Shown: positions 39,151 through 49,600 of the stretch, one piece after another | Numbering within the stretch: position 1 is the first letter of the stretch | How the letters are laid out: every line of letters starts with the position of its first letter | Source: CAYWQB01 sp964460785 | GTDB lineage: Bacteria > Chlamydiota > Chlamydiia > Chlamydiales > CAYWQB01 | Length of the DNA: 64,000 nt | Assembly: GCA_964460785.1 (NCBI GenBank) | Contig: CAYWQB010000005.1 | Location: 124,001 to 188,000 of the forward strand | Reading direction: 5' to 3' | Notes under the pieces: model-generated | What the model was told of the DNA's origin: nothing | Seen by the model: only the letters and a program-made list of their open reading frames with translations | Database searches by the model: none | Translations under genes and position numbers: made by a program

Positions 39151-42100
39151 TTGCGACTTAAGCGGATTGAAATGCAAGGCTTCAAGTCTTTTGCTGATCG
39201 GGTGGTGATTGATTTTGATTCACCGATTGTTGTTATTGTTGGACCCAATGGTTGTGGGAAGTCGAATATCGTAGATGCCTTTAAGTGGGTGATGGGAGAG
39301 CAGAGAGCAAAAAGTTTGCGCGGTGATCGCATGCTGGATGTAATCTTTTCGGGAACCCTACGCAAAAAGGCCTTAAACTTTGCAGAGGTGATGGTTGTTT
39401 TCTCCGATGTGGAGGGAGAGTTGCCTACAGAGTATGATGAAGTAGAAGTCTGCCGCCGTGTGTACCGCAACGGGGACTCAGAGTATACCATCAACCGGCG
39501 CCCTTGTCGGCTCAAAGATATTCAAAGCCTTTTTTGGGATACAGGTCTTGGTAAAGATGCCTATGCTATTTTCGAGCAGGGGCGAATTGATGATGTCATT
39601 CAAATGTCTCCAAGAGAGCGACGAGGTATTTTTGAAGATGCCGCGGGTATTTTACGCTTCAAGCTTCGCAAAAAGGAAATGCTCGACAAGCTTAGTGGTC
39701 TGGATGGCAACCTAGACCGTATTAAGGAAGTCCATCGTGAGACTGCGAAGACATTAAGGCAGCTGGAAAGGCAGTCTGAACATGCTCAGCAATTCAAGCA
39801 GCAAAAAGATGAGTACCAATTCTTAACAAAAGCTGTCCTTGCAGAAAGGTGGCGTTTTGCCAATAGCCAAGAAAAAGCCCTGGGCCAACAAATAGAAGAA
39901 AAAAGGCGTCTGCAAGAAGAGCTAAAAGCCTCCATCCAAAAAGAGGATCAGCAATTCCAAGGTTGGCTAGAAAGCTACCGAGAAAAGAAAGCAAAACTAA
40001 AAAGCTATGAAACGGATCTACAAAAAGTTGTTCATAAGCAGCAGATCCACCGTGTTGAACTCAATGGATTACAAAAAAAGTTAGAAGATAGCCATCTACG
40101 CTTGCATAGCTTACAAGAAGAAGTCGAGCGTATTGCTAATGGGCGCTCCGCAAGTCGTGAAGAGTTCAAAGAAAAGCATATTGCCTTTGAATCGGTGAGT
40201 CGGGAAGTCTCCAAAGCGCAAGAAGAGGCACAGCAGGCTATAGCAGCTGCAGAGGCGCTTAAGGAAGAGCTAGAACAAGAACGAAAAGTTCAGCATAGCT
40301 TACAAAAAAAACACTTAGAGGCTCTGCAAAGGGAAGCAGACCTACAGAGACAGTCACAAAAAGAGGCTTTTCAGTCAGAATCTGATCAAAGTGCCAAAAA
40401 GAAATCTACAGAAGAGCTCCTGGCTCTACAGGAGATGCTAGATAAAAGTAGTGCAGAGCTTGCAGAGAAGCAGAGTCTTTGGCACAAGCTGGCAGGGGAA
40501 ATTGATTCCATGCGTCAGAGACTGCAGACCTTAGATCAGTCGCTTCAAGCCAAACGAGAAGAGCGTCAAAGCGCGAGCGAAAGCTTAACTCAGCTTGTGC
40601 AGAGATTGTCAGAGTATAAAGGACGATATGCAGCCTTGAAGCGCCTGAAAGAGAGCTTAGAAGGCGCATCCTTTGCCACAAAATCTCTTCTAGCTGCAAG
40701 TGCAGATGCAAACAGCCCTCTTTTTGGTAAGATTCACCCTCTGTATGAAAAGCTACAGGCAGAGAAGGGATATGAAAAAGCGCTCGCAGGCCTCTTAAGA
40801 AACTATACGCAATCACTGGTTGTGGAGACCAAAGCAGATAAAAGCCTTCTCTTACAGTATGCGCGAGAAGAGGACCTAAAAGATTTTTCCTTTATCTGTC
40901 TAGAGGAACTGCCTAAGAATAAAGACCCAGTAGCAGAGGAAAGCTTTGCTCACTTTGTGTCGCGTTCTCCATTAGCAGATCATTTTACCGCTCACTACCA
41001 GTGGCAAGAGGTCAATCATGGCCCTTTTGTTAATCAAGAAGGGTTTGTGCGGGATGCCCTTTCCGTATATCACTTTCCTCTTGGGGATTGTGAAAACCAC
41101 TTTTTACGGGAAGCAGAAATGCAGGAGTTGCAGGCAGAAATTGCCCATGCAACAGATAGAGAACAGCAAATTCGAGAGCAGTTAGAAGCATTCAAATTAA
41201 GTGAAGCAGATCTTAAAAAGCAGCGGCTTGATCTTGATAAAGAGGTGCGCCAAAAAGAGATGAAGTCTGTAGAAGCAAACTTCTCTTTGCAAAAGATCAA
41301 AAGTGAGCGAAAAGAGGCGCAAGATAAGATCGAACGCCTACAGTCACAAATAGAGAGCTTAGATAAGCGAATGGCTGAAAGAAATGCACTCTTTGCTCAG
41401 CTTGAAAAAGAGTATAGTGAAGCGCAGCTGCAAACCCAGGAGGCAAAAAAAGCACTTTTTGCCATAGAGGAAAAAGTAGAAGCCTTATCTGCTGAAAATC
41501 AGCAAAAGCAGCTGCAAGCTAAGGGAAAAGAACAAGCCCTTACGGAAAAGCAGCAAAAAGCGCATGACCTTAGGCGCTTTATTGATGTTTTTGAGGTGCG
41601 AGACCATGAGCAGGAAAGAGCTCAGCTTGCCAAGCAAAAAGAAAAAGAAAGCCTAAGCAAGGAAGTATTGGAGCTTGCTCGCTGCATTGAGGAAAAACAG
41701 CTTGAAAATCAAAATTATGAAGAAGAGGTGCGCGAGCTGCAAGAGAGGAAAGCGCAGCACCTTCGGATTGTGCAGCTTGAGTCCGAGCAGGAATTGGTTT
41801 TTAGTAAGAAGAAAAAGCAACTTGGGGAGCAGGTGACCCAAGGGGAATCAAAGATTCACGCACTTGAAAAACAAGTGGTGGAGTTTGCTACTCGTGCAGG
41901 CTCTTTAGCTGAAGAGCTACAAAGCCGCTGTGGTCTTTCTGTAGAAGAGGTACAAGATATCTCCCTAGAAGGGATCTCTCCAGAAGATGCAGAAGAACGC
42001 TTGCAGGAACTACAAAAGCTCATGTCAAAAGCAGGGGCTGTCAATATGACAGCCATTGAAGAGTTTGAGCGGATTAAGGAAAAGAACTTCTTTATTGAAG

Positions 42101-42663
42101 AAGAGCTAGATGATCTTGTTAAAGCAAAAGAAGAGCTTTTACAGATTACCAATGAGCTGGATAAACAGAGCCGCAAGATGTTTAGAGACACATTTAAACA
42201 GGTGCGCGCGCACTTCCAGCATAATTTTTCTGTGCTTTTCGGAGGGGGAGAGGCCGACCTTACTCTGGTAGAAAGTGGAGATGTCCTACAAGCTGGTATA
42301 GAAATTACAGCAAAGCCCCCTGGAAAAGCTATGCGCTCCATTCAGCTCCTATCTGGAGGAGAAAAGTGCTTAACGGCTTTAGCCCTACTGTTTGCTATTT
42401 TTAGTGTGCGCCCAGCCCCTTTCTGCATCCTCGATGAGATTGATGCTCCCTTAGATGATGCCAATACTCAGCGCTTCACAGAGCTTTTGAAAGAGTACAA
42501 AGATGAGACACAGTTTATTGTTGTCACGCATAACAAGTACACAATGACAATCGCTGATAAGCTTTGTGGAGTTTCTATGGAGCAGAAGGGGATATCAAAA
42601 GTGATGTCTATGCAACTAACAACAAATGATCAAGAGCTGCAACCAAGCTTGCAGCTATCTTAA
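39151..42663 (+). CDS. smc: Chromosome segregation/condensation protein SMC
   Basis: A 1170-residue SMC ATPase, the full bacterial length. The N-terminal head has Walker A GPNGCGKSNIVDAF near 31-44. Two long coiled coils (about 170-500 and 660-1010) flank a hinge near 500-640 (LFGKIHPLYEKLQAEKGYEKALAGLL read in parts). The C-terminal head has the signature LLSGGEKCLTALALLFA near 1070 and Walker B FCILDEIDAPLDDAN near 1095. The start is TTG at 39151 with GGAGG 5 nt before it; ATG codons nearby are out of frame. First gene of a probable smc–ald–Hsp70-like operon. Confidence 0.96.
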   Translation: MRLKRIEMQGFKSFADRVVIDFDSPIVVIVGPNGCGKSNIVDAFKWVMGEQRAKSLRGDRMLDVIFSGTLRKKALNFAEVMVVFSDVEGELPTEYDEVEVCRRVYRNGDSEYTINRRPCRLKDIQSLFWDTGLGKDAYAIFEQGRIDDVIQMSPRERRGIFEDAAGILRFKLRKKEMLDKLSGLDGNLDRIKEVHRETAKTLRQLERQSEHAQQFKQQKDEYQFLTKAVLAERWRFANSQEKALGQQIEEKRRLQEELKASIQKEDQQFQGWLESYREKKAKLKSYETDLQKVVHKQQIHRVELNGLQKKLEDSHLRLHSLQEEVERIANGRSASREEFKEKHIAFESVSREVSKAQEEAQQAIAAAEALKEELEQERKVQHSLQKKHLEALQREADLQRQSQKEAFQSESDQSAKKKSTEELLALQEMLDKSSAELAEKQSLWHKLAGEIDSMRQRLQTLDQSLQAKREERQSASESLTQLVQRLSEYKGRYAALKRLKESLEGASFATKSLLAASADANSPLFGKIHPLYEKLQAEKGYEKALAGLLRNYTQSLVVETKADKSLLLQYAREEDLKDFSFICLEELPKNKDPVAEESFAHFVSRSPLADHFTAHYQWQEVNHGPFVNQEGFVRDALSVYHFPLGDCENHFLREAEMQELQAEIAHATDREQQIREQLEAFKLSEADLKKQRLDLDKEVRQKEMKSVEANFSLQKIKSERKEAQDKIERLQSQIESLDKRMAERNALFAQLEKEYSEAQLQTQEAKKALFAIEEKVEALSAENQQKQLQAKGKEQALTEKQQKAHDLRRFIDVFEVRDHEQERAQLAKQKEKESLSKEVLELARCIEEKQLENQNYEEEVRELQERKAQHLRIVQLESEQELVFSKKKKQLGEQVTQGESKIHALEKQVVEFATRAGSLAEELQSRCGLSVEEVQDISLEGISPEDAEERLQELQKLMSKAGAVNMTAIEEFERIKEKNFFIEEELDDLVKAKEELLQITNELDKQSRKMFRDTFKQVRAHFQHNFSVLFGGGEADLTLVESGDVLQAGIEITAKPPGKAMRSIQLLSGGEKCLTALALLFAIFSVRPAPFCILDEIDAPLDDANTQRFTELLKEYKDETQFIVVTHNKYTMTIADKLCGVSMEQKGISKVMSMQLTTNDQELQPSLQLS

Positions 42664-42683
42664 TAGATAGAAAAGGATGTGAC

Positions 42684-43799
42684 ATGCTCATAGGAATTCC
42701 TAAGGAAATAAAAAATCACGAATATCGAATTGGAGCAACTCCTGCAATGGTTTACTCGCTAGTGCAGGCTGGCCATGAAGTCATCATTGAACGCGATGCA
42801 GGCAAGGCTATAGGCTTTCTCAATGAACACTATGAAAAGCGCGGTGGACGGATTGTAGAGAGTGCTGAAGAGGTTTATCAGGCTGAAATGGTGGTAAAGG
42901 TTAAAGAGCCTCAGCCTGAAGAGTTTCCTCTTCTTAAACCTGGGCAGATTCTCTTCTCTTACCTTCATCTCGCTCCAGATCCAGTACAAACAAAAGCACT
43001 TGTTGATCGTGAAGTCGTTGCGATTGCTTATGAAACCGTCACAGATGCAAAAGGCTCACTACCTCTCCTTGTACCAATGAGTGAAATTGCTGGACGTATT
43101 TCCATCCAAGCCGGTGCACACAGTTTGCAAATGGCTAATGGTGGAAAAGGTGTCCTATTAGGAGGTGTTGCAGGTGTGTTGCCCGCACGTGTTCTTATTC
43201 TTGGGGGAGGGGTTGTTGGCACACAAGCCCTGCGTATGGCTCTTGGAATGAATGCAGATGTGACGGTTATGGATATTAACCTTGATCGCCTACGCTACTT
43301 AGAAGAGGTCTTCAGTCCTGCACTGAAAACACGCTACTCAATGCCTTCATTTATTGAGCAAGAGATTGAGCAAGCAGACCTCGTTATTGGAGGAGTCTTA
43401 GTTCCTGGTAAGACCTCTCCAAAGCTTGTCACAAGAGACATGCTGCGCACAATGACACCTGGTAGTGTAGTTGTAGATGTCGCTGTTGATCAGGGCGGGT
43501 GCTTTGAAACAACACGTCCAACGACACACTCCGATCCTATTTATGAAGAAGAAGGCGTTGTTCACTACTGTGTTAGCAATATGCCTGGAGCGTGTGCACG
43601 CACAGCAACCCTGGCACTGACACATGCAACCCTGCCTTATGTGATGCAACTCGCGAATAAAGGCTACCGTCAAGCAATCGAAGATTCTGCAGGTCTTGCT
43701 GAAGGGCTGAATGTCTATCGTGGACAGGTCACCTATCGACCTGTTGCAGAAGATTTGGGCTATGATTATGTCCCTGTGCAAAAGGCTCTTAACCTATGA
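42684..43799 (+). CDS. ald: Alanine dehydrogenase
   Basis: Ald reversibly deaminates L-alanine to pyruvate with NAD+. The 371-residue product has the usual length; MLIGIPKEIKNHEYRIGATP opens the catalytic domain, with KVKEPQPEE (pyruvate-binding region) near 74 and the NAD motif ILGGGVVGTQALRMALGM near 172. DVAVDQGGCFETTRPTTHSDP near 270 (read as DVAVDQGGCFE and TTRPTTHSDP) and NMPGACARTAT are family signatures. AAGGA stands before the ATG, 21 bp after smc. Overlaps the Hsp70-like gene by ATGA. With the AGCS symporter it would let the cell turn imported alanine into pyruvate. Confidence 0.97.
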   Translation: MLIGIPKEIKNHEYRIGATPAMVYSLVQAGHEVIIERDAGKAIGFLNEHYEKRGGRIVESAEEVYQAEMVVKVKEPQPEEFPLLKPGQILFSYLHLAPDPVQTKALVDREVVAIAYETVTDAKGSLPLLVPMSEIAGRISIQAGAHSLQMANGGKGVLLGGVAGVLPARVLILGGGVVGTQALRMALGMNADVTVMDINLDRLRYLEEVFSPALKTRYSMPSFIEQEIEQADLVIGGVLVPGKTSPKLVTRDMLRTMTPGSVVVDVAVDQGGCFETTRPTTHSDPIYEEEGVVHYCVSNMPGACARTATLALTHATLPYVMQLANKGYRQAIEDSAGLAEGLNVYRGQVTYRPVAEDLGYDYVPVQKALNL

Positions 43800-46495
43800 C
43801 CGAAGAGGGTCGTTTTGTTGTCGGGATCGATTTAGGTACAACACATTCTTGTGTTTACTGGTCCCGGCTGCATGAAAAACCTGCACACTTTCAACTTTTT
43901 CAGATCCCTCAGCTTGTTGCTGGGGGGACTTTGGAAAAAAGAGGTATTTTACCCTCTGCGCTTTTTCTTTCTTCTCCAGGGCAAGCAGATCAGTACAAGT
44001 GGAAAATGCCATGGGATGAAGTAAGTCGAAGCTATTCCGTGGGTGAATACGCAGACCGCCTAGGACAAAAGCAGCCAGGAAGGTTTGTAGGGTCAGCGAA
44101 GAGTTGGCTTTGCCATAGCCGCTTGCATAGAACAGATCCTGTTTTGCCTTTGCATGTAGATCAGGGGATCGAACGTATTAGCCCTTTGCGTGCTTTGAGT
44201 CGTATTTTAGAGCATATTCGCCTAGCTTGGGATCATGTACAAAAAGAGCCTTTAGAAGAGCAAACGGTTGTCATTACATTGCCCGCCTCTTTTGATGAGG
44301 TGGCAAGAAAGCTAACATTAGAAGCAGCCTATCTTGCCGGGTTCCCAAAGGGAATCCATCTTTTAGAAGAGCCTCAAGCCGCATTTTACTCTTACTTGTC
44401 AAAAGAGGGTGTGCAAGCACTTCCCGCTGGGAGCCGAGTGCTTGTTTGTGATGTAGGAGGAGGAACCACAGACTTTAGCCTGATTGAAGTGCAGGAAAAA
44501 GAGCATGCTACACACTTTGAGCGTATTGCTGTAGGAGAGCACCTTCTTTTAGGTGGGGATAACCTTGATGCTTTTTTGCAGCGCTTACTTTGTGAAAGGC
44601 TGCAAGTGCCTAATATGAGTTTGGATAGAAGTTTGCGCTTACGTCATGAAGCACAAAAGGCAAAAGAGGCCTTACTCAGTGGGCAAGAGAGATATGAAGT
44701 CGTTTTAGAGGGAGAGGGTTCTTCTGTTGTAGGAAGTGCAAAAAGCATTTCTCTTCATAGAGAAGAGGTTTGTGACCTACTTTTAAAGGGGTTTTTTGGA
44801 GACTGTCAATATGAAGAGGGGCGTGCAATCAAGCGAGGTCTAGCTCTGAAGGCTATGGGGTTGCCCTATGCTTATGAACCTTCTATCATTAAGCAGTTAG
44901 CGAACTTCTTAATCCAATCTGGTGTGCCTGAAGGGGAAGCTCCTCCGACGCATGTTCTATTCAATGGCGGTAGTATGAAGCCTTCTCTTTTTCAAGAGGC
45001 GGTGATTCGCAACCTTCATCAGTGGTTTGGCCACAAACCAAAAGTACTACCAAGCTCTTCTTTAGATACTTCTGTTGCAAAAGGCGCTTGTTATTACGGA
45101 AGGGTCAAGCATGGTGAAGGGATTACCATTTATGGAGGGAGCGCGCGGACTTTTTACCTAGGTCTACAAGGAAAAAAAGGAGAAGAAAAGCTCCTCACAG
45201 TCATTCCTAAAGGGGCTCCTGATCATTATCATTACCTTTGTCCTCAGCCTTTTAAAGCAAAACTGAACACTCCTGTTCGATTTTTGCTTCACTCTAGCCA
45301 TATGCGCAGGGGGGATAAGGCAGGAGATTTTGTAGAGCTGGCAGAAGATGAAGCTGTTCTCTTGCCTCCACTGTATACAAGCCTTGAAGTGGGAAAAAAG
45401 GCTCAACAAGAGCAAGCCGAAGTTGAAGTACAGGTTCATGCTTCTTACAACAACTTAGGGGTTGTAGAGCTCACTCTAGAGCACAAGGAAACAGGACAAA
45501 AGTGGCAGCTCGATTTTGATCTTCAGAGTACACCCTCAGCCTCGCGTGTAAAGAAAGAGTCACTGCAAAAATCGTTTACTCAACAGCAAGTCTCTGCGGC
45601 AGAGAATATCATCCACAATGCCTTTCAAGGTCGAGACCCTGAAAAGCTGGTGCATGTGATGAATGATCTAGAAACTTCTCTTGGAGAGTCCCGAGCTCAC
45701 TGGCCTGCGGCTCTTTTGCGAGAATTATGGGAAGTTACCTTCTCTCAATATGAGCGAAGGAAAGTTTCCTCTGCTTTTGCAAAGCGCTGGTGGCATGCGA
45801 TTGGGTTTTTTCTGCGTCCTGGGACAGGCTATCCTTTAGATGAGCGTCGGGTGAAGCGCTTGTGGAAGTTGCTTTTAGAGGATTTTCAAACTCCTTTAAA
45901 GGGAGATGGAGCTCTTGCTCAGACCATTGCCTTAAGAAGAATCGCACCAGGGCTTTCTAGAGGGCAGCAGGTGCAAATAGCTGCTAAGTTGTTGCCTGGA
46001 TGGATGACTAAAAATTTAGGATCTTCGCTGACTAAAGAGCGTAAAAACAAGTATCAGTACTTAGAAAACATGCGCTTGTTTGCGGCTTTAGAGCGTTTAG
46101 ATCCCGCTATGAAACAGAAAGTGGGCTCCTATCTTTTAGGTGAGTTGAAAGCAGGGAGAGATGAAGCTGTTGCTTGTTGGGCTTTAGCTAGGCTTGGCTC
46201 TAGAAGTCCTATTTGTGGGTCTTTAAATGTGTTGATCGCTCCGAAGTTGATCGAGTCATGGATTGAAGAGCTTCTTTCCTTAGATCTAAAAAATAAAAAT
46301 TTACACTTTGTCTTGACCCATCTAGGGCAACAGAGTGGGGATTTTGATTTTGATTTACAACCATCTGTTTATGCAAAGCTTAAAAAGCTTTTAGGTGAAA
46401 ACTATCTCAATCCAATGGATAAGGAAGCCTCCATAGATGAAGCTTTTTTAGGAGATGAGTTGCCTATTGGTCTTGAGTTGGTGGAGTCTTTATAG
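43796..46495 (+). CDS. Hsp70-like protein with DUF3731-type C-terminus
   Basis: An 899-residue second Hsp70 relative. The actin-like ATPase domain is recognisable: VVGIDLGTTHSCV near 8-20, VVITLPASFDEVAR near 155, LVCDVGGGTTDFSL near 217 and HVLFNGGSMKPSLFQEAV near 385. Beyond about 530 there is no normal DnaK substrate-binding domain; instead there is a beta-rich segment and a long helical tail (about 600-890) like the DUF3731 region of DnaK-linked proteins in Proteobacteria. Partner chaperones are not adjacent. It is coupled by ATGA to ald and may act on a specific client; nothing shows which. Confidence 0.8.
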   Translation: MTEEGRFVVGIDLGTTHSCVYWSRLHEKPAHFQLFQIPQLVAGGTLEKRGILPSALFLSSPGQADQYKWKMPWDEVSRSYSVGEYADRLGQKQPGRFVGSAKSWLCHSRLHRTDPVLPLHVDQGIERISPLRALSRILEHIRLAWDHVQKEPLEEQTVVITLPASFDEVARKLTLEAAYLAGFPKGIHLLEEPQAAFYSYLSKEGVQALPAGSRVLVCDVGGGTTDFSLIEVQEKEHATHFERIAVGEHLLLGGDNLDAFLQRLLCERLQVPNMSLDRSLRLRHEAQKAKEALLSGQERYEVVLEGEGSSVVGSAKSISLHREEVCDLLLKGFFGDCQYEEGRAIKRGLALKAMGLPYAYEPSIIKQLANFLIQSGVPEGEAPPTHVLFNGGSMKPSLFQEAVIRNLHQWFGHKPKVLPSSSLDTSVAKGACYYGRVKHGEGITIYGGSARTFYLGLQGKKGEEKLLTVIPKGAPDHYHYLCPQPFKAKLNTPVRFLLHSSHMRRGDKAGDFVELAEDEAVLLPPLYTSLEVGKKAQQEQAEVEVQVHASYNNLGVVELTLEHKETGQKWQLDFDLQSTPSASRVKKESLQKSFTQQQVSAAENIIHNAFQGRDPEKLVHVMNDLETSLGESRAHWPAALLRELWEVTFSQYERRKVSSAFAKRWWHAIGFFLRPGTGYPLDERRVKRLWKLLLEDFQTPLKGDGALAQTIALRRIAPGLSRGQQVQIAAKLLPGWMTKNLGSSLTKERKNKYQYLENMRLFAALERLDPAMKQKVGSYLLGELKAGRDEAVACWALARLGSRSPICGSLNVLIAPKLIESWIEELLSLDLKNKNLHFVLTHLGQQSGDFDFDLQPSVYAKLKKLLGENYLNPMDKEASIDEAFLGDELPIGLELVESL

Positions 46496-46644
46496 CAGCG
46501 CACTTTTGCTAATTTTTATTTTATTTTGGGAAGGTTAAATGGGAAAGCAGGTGCTTGTTCCTTAGGTATCGGTGATATCCCTTGTCGAAATGCGAAAGAA
46601 GCAGTAAACTGACTTGTTAGCCCTAGAAGCTATAGGAGTGAGAG

Positions 46645-49600
46645 GTGGTCGAACGGCTTCATCAAGACCATATTGCAGAAGGTGAGCAGTTAATTAAGTC
46701 CGGGGCTGTTGGTGAGTTGATTTTTTCCCAGGCAACTTATCAAGTACAAATATTTGATAAGGGGGAAGAGTATTGGCCCTTTTTACAATTTGCATCCGGG
46801 ATTGAGCATCAGCTAAAAGATGCTCTTTGTAGCTGTGAGGAGGCTGAAGAATTCTCTTCTTGTGCACACTTAGCTGCTGCATATCTCAAGATCTATAATG
46901 GGTGTCGGCGCCCTCTACATATTCGCTTTCAGGAGAGCTTATGGCATAAACTCTGCTGGACTCTTTGTGAGCAAGTTGGTGGTGATCTTCGCGCTTTTCA
47001 ATCTCCCTCAGAAGAGAGGATGCAGGTAGAGAGAGACGGGACTCAACTTTTCGATATGCATATCCTCAGTGATCAAGGGCGCCTACTTGTGCGTCAGTTA
47101 TTGACAGAGAGGGAAAAGGAGACAGAAGAAAACTCCATTAAATTTTCCGGGTTAAATGAAAAAGAGCTGGAGTTATGGCACGAAGGACGCCCCTCCCTTT
47201 TACTGCGATATGAGCTATCTTTTTGGGGGGATCTAGCAAAGCATTTGATGCTAGGCCAAGAGTCTGGAGCTGATTATCAAGTTTCCTTTGAGTATGAGCA
47301 GGAAAAATTTCCTTGTAAAATTCTCATTCAGACCAAAGATTTAGCTCTATCTTTTGATATCCGTGCAATTCCGTTACAAGACCTTGTACTGCCTTTGTCT
47401 AAAGTGCAGAGCTCCTTGGAGGTTTTAGGGTTTCATGAACAGGCTATTGAAAAGTTGACCTTCCATCCAGAGGATGGGTCCATCGACTTAGGGTGGAGTC
47501 AGCATGTGCATGCAACAATTCAAGAGTGGAAGTCTTCAGGAGAGCAGCCACTTGTGGTGGGAGAGTGGAGCTATGTTCCCTATAAAGGCTTTTATCCTCT
47601 AGAGCTCCCTCCCACAGAGAATGCTAGCCGTCTACATGCTGAGCAGGTAGCTAGCTTATTCAATCTTTATCCCGAAACAGTCAGAAAATATTTAAAAGAA
47701 GTTGAGATTCATCCACACCCGGTCACGCCTCTGTACTCGATCGAGGTTCAAAAGGATTGGAGCTTGCTGATTCGCATGCATCTATTCGAGCAGGGAGACT
47801 TATCCGATTCAAGGAGCTGGTTATTTGGTAAATGGGCTTACTTGCATGGCAAGGGGTTTTTTCACCTAAAGGATCCTCTCTTTTCCAGTGTTAAAACAGT
47901 AATCCCAGAAGAGACCGTGTCAGACTTTGTGTATCAGCATCGGGCATGGCTGAATAGTTTCCATGGCTTTACAACACATATCACCAATATTGATGCCCAC
48001 CTGGCTTATTCTTTCGATCCACAGGAAGGCTTATATTTTTTAAGCAAGTCTGAGATCGCTGAAGATGGGAGTGCCGATAGTCATGATTATGGAGATTGGA
48101 TCTATATCTATGGGGAAGGGTTTTACTCCAAAGCAAGAAAGCGTGTAGGGCTTATGCTTAGCTCGGGTCTCCATGTGCCTTTAAAAGATCTCTCGACATT
48201 TATCCATATGAACAAAGAAGAGCTAGAGTTTGTAGACCACTTCTTCTTTTCAGAAGGTCCCTATGAAAAAATAGGCCTTAAAGCACAGTTTCAGCCCTCA
48301 GGATCCTTGTTGATTGCTCCCGACTTGGTTTTGAAAAAGGAGTATAAGAGAAAAAAGCTCTTCATTAGAGATGATGTGGTTTACTGTGAGGGAAAGGGCT
48401 TTTACCTCCTTCCTAAAGGGCAAGCTCTTCCTGAGAGTTATCAGAAAGAAGTTTTGGTTGCTCCTGAAGAGATCCACTGGTTCTTATCGTCAGAGCTTGA
48501 TGGTTTGCGCCGCTATATGACTAAAATAGATCCTAAGCTTGAGTCTCCAAAGCAGCTTCACTATCAGTTTAAAGATGTCTCTCTGGATCGTCAGCAAGCG
48601 CAAGGAGCAATATGGAAGCTGCAGCTTTCTATGGTTAGTGAGCTGGGAGAGGTGCGACTGGGGGATGTATGGAAGGAAGTGCATGAAAAAAAACGCTTTC
48701 TCTTTACCCGTGCAGGACTTCTAGATTCAAACCTAGAGATTTTTTCTTGGATTAAACAGTTACGTGCTCGTCAGGTTAAGGCTCGAAAAAATGAGCTACA
48801 ACTGACAACTATGGAGCTTTTGCGTTTCCACGCGCTTTATGAGCCCTCTACAGAAGGGCTGTCTGCCCAGTCATGGGAAAGATTGCAAGTCGCTTTAGAT
48901 CTACAACCTCCTTCTCCCATTGATACAGGGGAATTAAAATCAACACTGCGTCCCTATCAGTATGCTGGCGCAAACTGGCTCTGGTTTTTACATAGCTATC
49001 GCCTTTCAGGGCTACTTTGTGATGATATGGGATTAGGAAAGACGCATCAAACAATGGCATTGCTCGCAGCAGCCTATGCAGAAGGAAAAGCTGAGAATAA
49101 GAAAAAGCGCTTTCTCATTGTATGCCCTACATCTGTGATTTTTCATTGGGAAGAGAAGCTAAAAGAGTTTTTGCCTAGCCTTTCTGTCTATACATACTAT
49201 CGAGAGAAAAGAGACTTAGACGCTTTTCAGAGGGAATATGATATTCTTTTGACAAGCTATGGCTTACTGCGGTTTGATCAGAAGCTCTTTTTCCCTTTGA
49301 CCTTTGATGTAGCGATCTTTGATGAGATTCAAATGGCTAAAAATGCTTATAGCCAAACATTCCAGGTTCTCTCCAAGTTGAAAACAGGGATGAGCCTTGG
49401 GCTCACGGGTACACCCATAGAGAACAGTTTAAGGGAGTTGAAGAACCTATTTGACTTAGTGCTGCCAGGGTATATGCCCAAGGAAAGCTCTTTTAAAAGC
49501 TTTTTTCTTCAGCCTATTGAAAAGGAGCAAGATGAGCACAAACAAGCGCTTCTTAAGCGCTTTATTCGTCCTTTTGTTCTTAGGAGAAAGAAAGAAGAGG

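Noticed and set aside
41856..42341. 161-residue minus-strand frame inside smc
   Set aside because: Antisense to the conserved C-terminal head of SMC; Ser-rich composition typical of reverse coiled-coil codons.
46496..46644. Possible RNA gene in the gap before the Snf2 gene
   Set aside because: The 149 bp has an AT-rich half and no convincing stem, anticodon arm or conserved RNA pattern; it is most likely promoter and leader DNA.
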